From assembly GCF_026626705.1 (NCBI RefSeq), contig NZ_JAPNKC010000001.1:2914001-2978000 (forward strand): DNA of 64,000 nucleotides, in the 5' to 3' direction. Of the stretch, positions 30,395 through 40,700 are shown in pieces; position 1 is the first letter of the stretch; each line of letters begins with the position of its first letter. Origin of the DNA: Pyxidicoccus sp. MSG2. Lineage in GTDB: Bacteria; Myxococcota; Myxococcia; Myxococcales; Myxococcaceae. The notes beneath the pieces were generated by a model that saw nothing but the letters and a program-made list of their open reading frames with translations, was not told the DNA's origin and made no database searches. Position numbers and translations under genes: made by a program.

Positions 30395-33300
30395 CCCGTG
30401 CTCCTCTCCAACAACACCACCGGGAACTCCGCCAGGAGCGGTCCGAGGGGCAGCACCACGCCGCCCGGCCCACGCTCCGGCCGCACCTGACGCCCGGTGA
30501 ACACACTGCGGAACATCATGCCCGCATATGCCTCGGGAAGGTCGAGGAACGTGCTCCCGTACGCGCCAGACAGTCCTTCCGGGGAATCCAGAGCAGACAA
30601 GGTGTAACGCGGTGCACAGGCCAGCACCACCGCGTCCCCGTGCTCGCGGGAGAAGGCGACGGCCGCCTTCGCGCGGGGGCCCGTCAGGTCCAGCGCACGG
30701 TAGCCGCCGGAGCGGAACAGCACCGGCTGGCGCTGGCGCAGCCGCAGCGACTCGGCGAGGACGAAGAGCTTCACGCGGCCGTCAGCCATGTCCGCCGTCA
30801 GCCGCGTGCACAGCCCGGCCCTGTCGCTGGCGGCCTCCGCGTCCAACGCATCCAGGAACCGCGCGCGCCGCGAGAAGTCCACCGGCCGCCGGTTGTCCGG
30901 GTCGACGAGGGACAAATCCCACAGCTCGCAGCCCTGGTACGTGTCCACCACGCCGGGCGAGGCCAGCTTCAAGAGGAGCTGGCCCAGGGCGTTGTGCTGC
31001 CCCGCGCGCTCGAGGTGCCGCTTGAATTCGCGCACGTCCTCCAGGAAGGCGCCGCCCTCCTTCTCGTCGAAGCAGCGGTCCACGAAGCGCGCCACCGCGT
31101 CGTCGTAGGCGCCGTCCGGGTTGGTCCACGAGGTGCGGACCTTGGCCTCCTTCATGGCCTTGGCCATGTACTCGCGCACCCGGCGCTGGAAGTCCCGCAG
31201 CTCCTCCTTCGAGTGGCCCTCGCCCATGGGCCAGGCGCCCACCACCGTCTGGAAGAAGAGGTACGCGTCATTGGGCGAGGGCGCGGGGCCGGAGGGCAGC
31301 GCGGTGACGAACTTCTCCACGAGGCGCGACCACTTCTTCACCCGCTTGCGCCACTCCTCGGGCACCTCGGACAGCACGTTGATGCGGGCGCGCACGTCCT
31401 CGCTGCGCTTGGTGTCGTGGGTGCTGGAGGTGAGCTGGCTCGCCGGCCAGCGCTCCGCGCGCTCCTGGTTGCGCAGGTGGAAGGTGGTGGCGCGCACGCC
31501 GAAGCGCTCCGGCTCGCCGCCCACCTCGTTGAGGCTCACCAGCCGGTTGTAGATGTAGAAGACGGTGTCCTCCAGCCCCTTGGCCATGACGGGCCCCGTC
31601 ACCTGCTGCAGCTTCATCGCGAAGCGCAGCATGACGGCGCGCTCCTGCTCCTGGGTGTGCTCCGGGTAGCGGCGCAGGAGGATGTCGCGGAGGAAGTCGA
31701 AGATGGAGGCGTTGGTGGTGGCGTTCTTCTCCTTGGCGCGCTGAATCGTCCACTCGACGTACTGCACGTCGCGCGCGTCCAGCTCCGGGCGCCAGCCGTC
31801 CACGTAGGTGCGGTAGACGGGGAACAGGGCGATGAACTCCACCAGCGCGCGCCGCAGCGAGTTGAGCGTGAAGTCGCGCGTGCGGCGGTTCATCTCGGAG
31901 ATGCGGTTGAGCTCGTGGGCCAGCACGTTGATTTCGCTGGCCATGGACACGCGCATGATGAGCAGCTTCTTCTGGTAGACGAGCTCCGCGAAGTCGGTCC
32001 TCTCGCCGACGAAGCGCTCGTAGATGTCCGTGAGGGCAGCCTCCGCCTCCGGCTGGACGAAGATGCCGCTCACCGCGTTGGCGAAGCGGTACCCGGTGGT
32101 TCCGTGCACGGCCCAGGACTCGGGCATGCGCTCGCGCCCGCCCTGAATCTTCTCCACCACCACGTACAGCGCCTTGCGCAGCGGGCTGTCCGGGTGCGCC
32201 GTCACCTCCGCGCGCCAGCGCTCGCGCAGCGCCGTCTCCACCGCGGACCAGCGTGTGTCCGCCTCGCCGTACTCCTTCAGGAACAGGGCCCGGGCGCGCT
32301 CCAGGAAGAAGCGCTCCTGCAAGTCGAGGAAGTAGGCGGTGGGGTCGAACAGGCCGTCCGGATGGTCGATGCGCAGGCCGGTGACGCTGCCCTCGCGCAG
32401 CCAGCGGAAGATGAGCGCGTGCGCCTCCTGGAAGACGTCCGGGTCCTCCTCGCGGAGGGCGGCCAGGCCGTTGATGTCGAAGAAGCGGCGGTAGTTGATT
32501 TCCTCCCCCGCCACGCGCCAGTGCGCCAGCCGGTAGCTGCTGGAGGCCAGCACCGAGTCGAGCAAATCAAAGGAGCGCGCGTTGCCGGGCTCGCCGTTGA
32601 AGACGCGGACGTTGTCCTCGATGTAGGCCGTCACCTCGGGGCTGGCGGCCGCCACCGCCGCGAGCCGGCGCTTGATGACCTCCTTCTCCCGGTGGCGCTC
32701 CACCACCTTCGCCCGCTCCACCTCGGTGCGCGCCGGCAGGTGCTCAATCGCGGTGAGGACGGAGAGCAGCTCCACCATGCACGCGTGCTCGGCGCCGAGC
32801 TTCGCCTCCAGCCGCTCCAGCCCATGCCGGAGGATGCGCGCGTACTGGCGGGGCGCCACCGGCAGCAGGTGGTCGTAGTAGTTGATGAAGAAGGCGCCCT
32901 CCCGGAAGGACAGCTTCAGCTCGCCGCGCTCCAGGACGATGCCGTACTGGTCGCCCAGAATCGGCAGCAGCACCTTGTCGCGCAGCTCCTCCTTCACCGG
33001 CGCCCAGTCGATGTCGAAGTACTTCGCGTAGACGGACGAGGGGCCGTTCTCCAGCACGTCGAACCAGAGCCGGTTGTCCCGCTCGATGCCCATGTGGTTG
33101 GGCACCACGTCCAGGAGCTGCCCCATGCCGTGCTCGCGCAGGGCGGAGCCCAGGGCGGCGTGGTCCTCCGCCGAGCCCACCTCCGGGTTGAGCTGCTGGT
33201 GGTCCGTGCAGTCGTAGCCGTGGGTGCTGCCCGGCGTCGCCTTGAGGTACGGCGAGGCGTAGAAGTCGCTGACCCCCAGCCGGGCGAGGTAGGGCACCAC

Positions 33301-33492
33301 CTCGCGGGCCTGCTGGAAGGTGAACCCCTGGTGGAGCTGGACCCGATACGTGGACAGCGGCGTGTGGGGCCGGGAGTCCAAATCCCCCTGCACACGTGTG
33401 TAGAGGCCCTCGGCCAGGACCTCCGCGCTCATGGTGGCGCCCCCCGCCCCCGTGGAGGCAATCCCCTCGTCTTCCAAACCGTCGCGCAGCAT
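30391..33492 (-). CDS. treY: malto-oligosyltrehalose synthase TreY
   Basis: A 1033-residue GH13 enzyme that turns the reducing end of maltodextrins into a trehalosyl unit. STYRVQLHQGFTFQQAREVVPYLARLGVSDFYASPYL is the TreY opening; the catalytic segments are GLRIDHPDGLFDP, VEKIQGGRERMPESWAVHGTTGYRF and SSTHDTKRSEDVRARI. The start at ATG 33492 includes about 20 extra residues; ATG 33432 is an alternative. TreZ, which releases trehalose, is not in the window, so the pathway must be completed elsewhere. Trehalose is a stress and spore protectant in myxobacteria. Confidence 0.93.
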
Positions 33493-33585
33493 GCGGTCCT
33501 GAGGTAGGTCCTACGGAGACCTTCCGCCAGCACGCAGACGTCCGTCCGCCCTCTATCCAACGCTCCGTGGGGACCTGGGAGCCCG

Positions 33586-33628
33586 TCAAAGAGCAGAGGG
33601 CCCGCCGCGCAAAGCGCGACGAGCCCTC
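33586..33628 (-). terminator. terminator after the SWIB gene
   Basis: On the minus strand a 15-bp stem (33596-33610 with 33614-33628, two G-U pairs, AAA/TTT loop) is followed by CTCTTT. A second small hairpin GCCGGA-GACT-TCCGGC lies at 33643-33658, just past the SWIB stop. Confidence 0.65.
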
Positions 33629-33666
33629 GAGTACGACTCACTGCCGGAGACTTCCGGCGGCGGTGC

Positions 33667-33981
33667 TCAGCTCAGCTGCTTGTTCACCAGCGCGGTCATC
33701 TCGAACATGGTGACGTTCTTCTTGCCACCGAAGATGGGCTTCAGCTTGTCGTCGGCGTTGATCTGCCGCTTGTTCTTGGCGTCCTGGAGGCCCTGCTTCT
33801 TGATGTAGGCCCAGAGCTTCTTGACGACCTCGGTCCGAGGCAGCGGCTTGGGGCCAACGATCTCAGCGAGCGCGGCAGAAGGGGTCATCTCCTTCATGAA
33901 CGACGCGTTCGGCTTGCGCTTCGCACCAGCGGTCTTCTTGGCGGCGGGAGCCTTCTTCGCAGCAGCTTTCTTGGCGGCCAT
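33667..33981 (-). CDS. SWIB/MDM2 domain protein with basic histone-like tail
   Basis: A 104-residue protein. Residues 1-27 are a Lys/Ala-rich tail (AAKKAAAKKAPAAKK) like histone H1 or Hc1 tails. Residues about 30-104 are a SWIB fold (PSAALAEIVGPKPLPRTEVVKKLWAYIKKQGLQ, then NADDKLKPIFG), a domain of eukaryotic chromatin remodellers also found in Chlamydia and other bacteria. GGGGAGGAG precedes the start. It probably binds DNA or nucleoid proteins; its target is unknown. It has its own terminator. Confidence 0.88.
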   Translation of the reverse strand: MAAKKAAAKKAPAAKKTAGAKRKPNASFMKEMTPSAALAEIVGPKPLPRTEVVKKLWAYIKKQGLQDAKNKRQINADDKLKPIFGGKKNVTMFEMTALVNKQLS

Positions 33982-34075
33982 TCGTCTTGAGTCTCCTCCC
34001 CTCCGAAGGGGACGTTATACGGCTTTGCTTATGTGAAGCTGGAGCCGATGCGGCGTAGAAGTAGCACGCCCAAGG

Positions 34076-34305
34076 CCGAAAAACAGCCCTCTGATGCGTT
34101 TTTCCCTCGGAAGTCCCTCGGAAGATCGCCTCTGGAGCCCGAGAATCCGGCCCCGCAGCACGGTTTTCGCTCGGGAGCACGGCTCGCGCAGCGCCGGCCG
34201 AGGCCGAAAAATCGGCTCCGGAGCGCGTTTCTCCTCGGGGAATAGCCTTCGGAACGCATCCGGAGGCCGACAAACCGGCTCCGCCGCCGCCGCGTCAGCT
34301 CACGC
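34076..34305. repeat. degenerate 63-65 bp tandem repeat, about four units
   Basis: Units begin at about 34076, 34139, 34204 and 34267 (spacing 63, 65, 63) with CCGA(A/G/C)AAnCnG, then a variable CTCCGnAGC part and CGTTTnTCnCTCGG. The fourth is partial. They fill most of the 388-base gap (33982-34369) between the SWIB gene and the elb-like operon. No gene is supported there; a frame through it has no conserved look. Confidence 0.55.
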
Positions 34306-34369
34306 AGAAGAGGACATCCCCCGGGAATTCTCCTTGCGGACGTGGTGTGTTTTTTTGGATGAATCGCCC

Positions 34370-35350
34370 ATGAGAGCCCTCATCACCGGTGCCGGAGGCT
34401 TCCTCGGAGCCTGGCTGGCGAAAGCCCTGGCGGCGCGCGGGGACACCGTGACGTGCCTCCTGCGCCCTGGAGGTGACGCCTCCGCGCTGGCCGGAGTCAC
34501 CTATACGCGGGTGGACGGAGACGTGACGGTGCCCGCCTCACTGGCCCCCGCCGTCGTGGGCCAGGACGTCGTCTTCCACCTCGCGGGCGCACGACGCGGC
34601 GCGACGCGAGAGGACTTCATGCGCGTCAACGCGGAGGGCACCCGCCATTTGTGCGACGCGATGGTGGCCGCCGGACACCGGCCGCGCCTGGTGCTGGCCG
34701 GCTCGCTGGCCGCCATGGGCCCCTCCTCCCCCACCCGCCCCCACGTGGAGGAGGACGCCTTCCACCCCCACGAGTGGTACGGCGAGAGCAAGGCGGAGGC
34801 CGAACGCATCGCCTTCTCCTATGGAGACCGGCTGCCGGTGACGGTGACGCGCCCCCCGCGCATCCTCGGCCCGGGGGACAGGGAGAACCTCACCTTCTTC
34901 AAGCTGGCGAAGAAGGGCATCCGCCTGGAGCTGACCGGCGGCCCCCGCCCGCTGACCCTGGTGGACGTGGAGGACGTGGTGGACCTCATGCTCCTCCAGG
35001 CCGAGCACCCCAAGGCCCTGGGCGAGGCCTTCTTCTGCGCGGGCCCCGGCGCGCCCCTCACCCTGGAAGCGGTGCAGGATTTGGGGGCGAAGGCGCTGGG
35101 GCTGCACCCCCGCACGGTGCGTCTGAGCCCCGGGGTGCTCCAGGCCCTGGCCTCGGCGGCGGACGGGGTATCCCGGGTGACGGGCCGGAAGCTGCCCCTG
35201 AACCGGAAGCTGGCGCGGCAGCTGCTCGCCCCCGCCTGGACGTGCTCCGGAGCCAAGGCCGAGCGCCTGCTGGGTTTTCACCCACGGCGCGACCTGGGCG
35301 ACTCCATCCGCCGCAGCGCGGAGTGGTACCGCCAGCAGGGCTGGTTGTAG
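34370..35350 (+). CDS. NAD(P)-dependent epimerase/dehydratase, first gene of an elb-like operon
   Basis: A 326-residue extended SDR. MRALITGAGGFLGAWLAKALAARGDTV is the GxxGxxG dinucleotide motif; VFHLAGARRGATREDFMRVNAEGT follows and the active site is YGESK (YxxxK, about 137-141) with a SLAAMG serine segment. It resembles 3-beta-hydroxysteroid dehydrogenase/OleD-type enzymes acting on long-chain beta-hydroxy or keto substrates. ATG 34370 is the conserved start; the frame extends upstream through the tandem repeat. It would be the first gene (elbA position) of a five-gene ether-lipid-type operon. Confidence 0.85.
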   Translation: MRALITGAGGFLGAWLAKALAARGDTVTCLLRPGGDASALAGVTYTRVDGDVTVPASLAPAVVGQDVVFHLAGARRGATREDFMRVNAEGTRHLCDAMVAAGHRPRLVLAGSLAAMGPSSPTRPHVEEDAFHPHEWYGESKAEAERIAFSYGDRLPVTVTRPPRILGPGDRENLTFFKLAKKGIRLELTGGPRPLTLVDVEDVVDLMLLQAEHPKALGEAFFCAGPGAPLTLEAVQDLGAKALGLHPRTVRLSPGVLQALASAADGVSRVTGRKLPLNRKLARQLLAPAWTCSGAKAERLLGFHPRRDLGDSIRRSAEWYRQQGWL

Positions 35351-35406
35351 AGATTTCCCGTCGTTGACCACACCCCCCCAGGAGTGTCAGGAAGCCCGCT
35401 GCCCCC

Positions 35407-36072
35407 ATGCCCGCGAAAGCTGCCTTTTTCGATGTCGACGGGACGCTCGTGAAGACGAACGTCGTCCACGTCTACGCGTACTACGCGATGAACCGTGGCT
35501 CGGTCCTGGGCATCGCCGGAAGGACGCTGAGCACCGCCGTCAGCGTGCCCCTCTTCGGCGTCATGGACGTCGTCAACCGCAAGACGTTCAACGAGTTCTT
35601 CTACCGCTACTACGCGGGGTTGAGTGAAGACCGACTGGTCACCATCGCCCAGGACATGTTCGAGGACGTGCTGCAGCCGGCGCTCTTCGAGCAGTCCCAG
35701 GACCTCATCGACCAGGCCCGCCGCAGCGGGTGCAAGGTGGTGCTCGTCACCGGGGCGCTGGACTTCACCATGCGCCCGCTCGCCCGCCACCTGGGCGTGG
35801 ACGACATGATCGCCAACAAGATGCAGTTCGTGGGCGGCAAGGCCACCGGCAAGGTGATTCCGCCCATCATCGAAGGCGCGAACAAGGCCAACGCCATCCG
35901 CGCCTACTGCGTGAAGGAGGGCCTGGCGCTGGACCAGTGCCACGGCTACTCCGACAGTGCCTCCGACTACGCGATGCTCGCGGTGGTGGGCCGTCCCACC
36001 GCGGTGAACCCGGACATGCGCCTGCGCTCCATCGCGCGCGCGTACAACTGGCCCATCCTCGACCTCAAGTAG
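35407..36072 (+). CDS. HAD-superfamily subfamily IB phosphatase (SerB-like)
   Basis: A 221-residue hydrolase. AAFFDVDGTLVKTN is HAD motif I (nucleophile and acid Asp), LVTGAL motif II, and HGYSDSASDYAMLAVVGRPTAVNPD motifs III-IV. Relatives remove phosphate from small molecules and sometimes lipid phosphates. It lies 56 bases after the epimerase gene and 12 before the next, in the second position of the operon. A lipid-phosphate substrate is inference from the context. Confidence 0.88.
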   Translation: MPAKAAFFDVDGTLVKTNVVHVYAYYAMNRGSVLGIAGRTLSTAVSVPLFGVMDVVNRKTFNEFFYRYYAGLSEDRLVTIAQDMFEDVLQPALFEQSQDLIDQARRSGCKVVLVTGALDFTMRPLARHLGVDDMIANKMQFVGGKATGKVIPPIIEGANKANAIRAYCVKEGLALDQCHGYSDSASDYAMLAVVGRPTAVNPDMRLRSIARAYNWPILDLK

Positions 36073-36084
36073 GCCCCGTTCCCC

Positions 36085-37695
36085 ATGCGCCCGTTCAAGA
36101 CGCTCCAGAAGCTGTACGACGAGGAAAGCCAGGTGGTCATCACGGAGAAGGGCAGCCCCCCGCGGGCGCTCTTCTACGGTGAGGGCTTCCTGCAGGAAGA
36201 CCTGCCCGTGGGTACGCGGGTCATCTTCCCCCGCCCCCCGCTGGCCGGCGTGCCCAACGTCAAGGCCGCCATCCGCTGGGCCATCAACCACCCGGAGGGC
36301 ATGGAGCCGCTGCACGCCCTGCTCAAGCCCGGCATGCGCCTGACGTGCGTCATCGACGACATCAGCGTGCCGCTGCCGCCCATGGTGACGCCGGACGTGC
36401 GCCAGTCCATCCTGGAGGTGGTGCTGGAACTGGCCGCCGACAGCGGCGTGGACGACATCCACCTCGTCATCGCCAACGCCCTGCACCGCCGCATGACGGA
36501 AGCGGAGATGCGGCGCATGGTGGGGCAGAAGATCTACGACGCGTTCTACCCGGACCGTTACTACAACCACGACGCCGAGGACCCGGACGGCATCGTCGCG
36601 CTGGAGCGCACCTCGCACGGTGAGGAGGTGTCGGTGAACCGCCGCGTGGCGGAGAGCGACCTCATCATCTACGTGAATGTGAACTTCGTGCCCATGAATG
36701 GCGGGCACAAGTCCATGGGCACCGGCGTGTCCAACTACGCCTCGCTGCGCCACCACCACAACCCGAAGACCATCCGCGAGTCGGACTCCTACATGGAGCC
36801 GAAGGCGAGCGCGCTCTACAGGAGCAACGAGCGCATCGGGAAGAACATCGACAAGCACCTGAAGGTCTTCCACATCGAGACCTCGCTGAACAACCGCATG
36901 TTCGGCGCGCCCACGGACTTCCTCGCCAAGAAGGAAGAGGACTACACCGAGGGCGACCGGCTGAAGTTCCAGGCCATGCGCTACGCGCTGTCGAAGATGC
37001 CCCGCGCGATGGCGCGCAAGGTGCTCAGCGCCGTGCCCGCGCCCTATGACGTCACGGGCGTGTACGCCGGAGCCACCGAGCCGGCGCACCAGAAGACGCT
37101 GGAGACGAGCTGGAAGCAGTACGTGGTGCCGGTGGAGGGGCAGAGCGACATCGTCATCTTCCCCATCCCCTTCATCTCTCCGTACAGCGTCAACTCCATC
37201 CTCAACCCGCTGCTCGTGCAGGTGATGGGGCTGGGCTACTTCTACAACCTGAACCGCGGCGTGCCGCTGGTGAAGAAGGGCGGCGTGCTGATTCTCCTGC
37301 ACCCGGCCTACGACGAGTTCGACCCCGAGCACCACCCCAGCTACATCGAGTTCTTCAACCGGCTGCTGCCGGAGACGCGCGACTCGATGAAGCTGGAGCA
37401 CAAGTACGAGAAGGAGTTCGCGGAGAACCCCAGCTACGTGCACCTGTACCGCAAGGGCAACGCCTACCACGGCGTGCACCCCTTCTACATGTGGTACTGG
37501 GGCGAGAATGGCCGGCAGCACGTGGGCAAGGTCATCGTCGCGGGCGCGGAGAACAATCACGTCCCGGCCCTGATGGGCTGGGACCGCACCGACACCCTCA
37601 CCGAGGCGATTGAAGAGGCGCGCGGCTTCATGGGCCGCTCGGCCACCATCAGCCTGCTGCGGATTGCGCCCACGGTGATGGTGGACGTGAAGTGA
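36085..37695 (+). CDS. DUF2088/LarA-like protein
   Basis: A 536-residue cytosolic protein. [63 protein letters not shown] and [20 protein letters not shown] match the DUF2088 family that includes nickel-pincer lactate racemase Lar[10 protein letters not shown] corresponds to the LarA GxHRxxT region. Whether it holds the pincer cofactor is unknown. It is the third gene of the operon, directly upstream of the ElbD-like enzyme, whose alternative GTG start overlaps its stop. Confidence 0.82.
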   Translation: MRPFKTLQKLYDEESQVVITEKGSPPRALFYGEGFLQEDLPVGTRVIFPRPPLAGVPNVKAAIRWAINHPEGMEPLHALLKPGMRLTCVIDDISVPLPPMVTPDVRQSILEVVLELAADSGVDDIHLVIANALHRRMTEAEMRRMVGQKIYDAFYPDRYYNHDAEDPDGIVALERTSHGEEVSVNRRVAESDLIIYVNVNFVPMNGGHKSMGTGVSNYASLRHHHNPKTIRESDSYMEPKASALYRSNERIGKNIDKHLKVFHIETSLNNRMFGAPTDFLAKKEEDYTEGDRLKFQAMRYALSKMPRAMARKVLSAVPAPYDVTGVYAGATEPAHQKTLETSWKQYVVPVEGQSDIVIFPIPFISPYSVNSILNPLLVQVMGLGYFYNLNRGVPLVKKGGVLILLHPAYDEFDPEHHPSYIEFFNRLLPETRDSMKLEHKYEKEFAENPSYVHLYRKGNAYHGVHPFYMWYWGENGRQHVGKVIVAGAENNHVPALMGWDRTDTLTEAIEEARGFMGRSATISLLRIAPTVMVDVK

Positions 37696-37703
37696 GGCCG
37701 GTC

Positions 37704-40700
37704 ATGAGTCAGCCGCAGCTTCCCGAGCTGAACGTCTCCCGCGTCTTCACCGGCAAGCGCCTGCTGTTCGCGGGCTCCACCGGCTTCGTGGGCAAGGTGA
37801 CGCTGTCCATGCTGCTGCACCGGTACGGGCAGGAGCTGGACAAGGTGTACGTGCTGGTCCGCAAGGGCAGCGCGGCCTCCGCCGAGCGGCGCTTCTTCGA
37901 CAAGGTGGCCACCAGCGAGCCCTTCCAGCCGCTGCGCGACGCGTACGGCGACGCGGGCGCCCTGGAGTTCATCCGCAAGAAGTGCCACGTGCTGGACGGT
38001 GACATCACCGACCCGTGGGTGGGCCTGGAAGAAGTCCAGGTGGCCGAGCTCACCGGCAAGGTGCACGCCTTCGTCAACTGCGCGGGTCTGGTGTCCTTCA
38101 ACCCGTCGCTGGAGGTGGGCCTCAACGTCAACACCCACGGCGTGAAGTACGCCGCCGAGCTGGCGGTGCGCTGGGGCGTGCCGCTGGTGCACATGTCCAC
38201 CGCCTTCGTGGCGGGCAACCGCGACGGGCTCGTCTTCGAGGACGAGGAGGTCCGCGGCTACTTCCCCCGCAGGGACGAGCTGGACGGGCGCGACTTCAGC
38301 CTGGAGCAGGAGTTGGCGGACGCGGAGCGCATCGTCGCCCGGCTGCGCGAGCAGGCCGACGACAAGGCCCTCACGTCCACCTTCCGCAAGAAGGCGTTGG
38401 ACCGGCTGGCCGAGGAAGGCCGCGACGTCAACGACGAGAAGACGCTGCGCCTGGCGGTGGGCCGCGAGCGCAAGCTGTGGCTCAGCGGCGAATTGGTGCG
38501 CGCCGGCATGGAGCGCGCCGCGCACTGGGGCTGGCCCAACACGTACACGTACACGAAGTCCCTGGGCGAGCAGGTGCTCGCGAGCACGCCGGGGCTGCGC
38601 TACGCCATCGTCCGGCCCTCCATCGTCGAGAGCGCGATGCACTTCCCCTTCCCCGGGTGGAACGAGGGCTTCACGACCTCGGCGCCGCTGGCCTTCGCGG
38701 GCATCAAGGGGCCGGGCGGCATCCCCGCCGGCGAGAGCACCATCCTGGACATCATCCCGGTGGACCAGGTGGCCGGGGCCACCATCGGCATCACCGCGCA
38801 CTCCATCGAGGTGGAGGAGCGGCGCGTCTACCACCTGGCGTCCGGTGACGTGAATCCGTTCTACGCCAGCCGCTCCGTGGAGCTGGTGGGCCTGTACCGG
38901 CGGCGCTACTACCGCAACCGTGAGACGGGCAACGCGCTGATGAACTCGCTGCGCTCGCGCCTGGAGCCGCAGCCCGTCAGCAAGAAGGAGTTCGAGCTGT
39001 TCAGCGCGCCCATGCTGGTGCGCGGCGCGAAGTTCCTGAAGAAGGCCATCGAAGAGGTGCGGCCCGCCTGGGGCGCGCCCGGCGTGCAGGCCATGCTGGA
39101 CAAGGCGAAGGTGTCGCTGGACGACGTGGAGCAGCAGAACCAGGGGCTCATCGCCCTCACGGACCTGTTCCTGCCCTTCCTCTACGAGAACCGGTACGTC
39201 TTCCGCTGCGACAACACGCGCTCCGTCTACACGCGCATGGCGCACACGGACCGGCTGAAGGTGCCCTGGGCCCCCGAGCACATCGACTGGCGCGCCTACT
39301 TCATGGAGACGCACCTGCCGGGCCTGGAGAAGTGGGTGTTCCCCGGCCTGGAAGAGGAGCGCGAGAAGCGCACCGTCATCCCCGCGCACAGAGACCTGCT
39401 CGAGCTGCTCGAGGCGACGGTGCACGCGTACCGGCACCGGGTGGCCTTCCGCATGGTGGCCGGCGAGCGCGAGGAGCGCTTCACCTTCGGCGAGGTGCAC
39501 CGCTACGCGTCGCGCGTGGGCAGCTTCCTGCTCGGCAAGGGCATCAAGCACGGCGACCGCGTGCTGCTGGTGTCGGAGAACCGGCCCGAGTGGGGCATCT
39601 GCTACTTCGGCATCCTGCGCGCGGGCGCCACCGCCGTGCCGGTGGACCCGGGCCTCAGCGAAGCGGAGCTGCTCAACATCTCCCGCCGGGCGGAGGCGCG
39701 CGCGTGCCTGCTGTCCGAGGACGCCGCACACGACTTCCCCGGCCTCGTCACCGCGCTGGGCGAAGGCGTCACGGTGGCGAGCCTCGCGGAGGCGATGACG
39801 GGCGACCCGGCGCACCCGGACCGCATCGGCCCGGTGAAGAAGTCGGCTTCCGCGGACGACCTGGCCAGCATCATCTTCACCTCCGGCACCACGGGCACGC
39901 CCAAGGGCGTCATGCTCACGCACCGCAACTTCGCCTCGCTGGTGGCGAAGCTGGCCGGCGTGTTCGACATCGGCGTGGGTGACGGCGTGCTGTCGGTGCT
40001 GCCGCTGCACCACACCTTCGAGTTCTCCTCCGGCTTCCTCACCCCGTTCTGGCGCGGGGCGGAAATCACGTACATCGACGAGCTGACGTCGGACCGGCTG
40101 GGCGAGGTGTTCGAGACGGGCCGCATCACCGCCATGGTGGGCGTGCCCGCGCTGTGGCAGCTGCTGCACCGCAAGATTACGCAGGAGTTCGCCAGCAAGC
40201 CGCCCTTCGTGGAGCAGGCGCTCAAGGCGCTGATGGCCACGCACGGCGAGCTGCGCAACCGGGGCAACATCAACCTGGGCAAGCTCCTGTTCTGGCCGGT
40301 GCACCGCAAGTTCGGCGGGCGCATCAAGGTGCTCGTGTCGGGCGGCTCGGCGCTGCCGGATGAGGTCCACAAGGCCTTCCACGAGCTGGGCTTCAACATC
40401 ACCGAGGGCTACGGCCTGACGGAGTCCGCGCCGGTGCTGTCGGTGACGGAGCCCGGCAACAAGCGCCAGCCCGGCACGGTGGGCCGGCCGCTGCCCGGCA
40501 TCGAGCTGCGCATCGCCAACCCGGACAACGACGGGCTGGGCGAGGTGCTCGCCAAGGGCCCCAACGTCATGCCCGGCTACTTCGGGGACCGCGAGGCCAC
40601 GGACGCGGTGCTCAAGGAAGGGTGGCTCCACACCGGCGACCTGGGGCGTCTGGACGCGGAGGGCCGGCTGTACCTCGTCGGCCGCGCGAAGGACGTCATC

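Noticed and set aside
34076..34305. CRISPR array
   Set aside because: Units are degenerate along their whole length, with no short identical repeat and unique spacers, and no cas genes are near.
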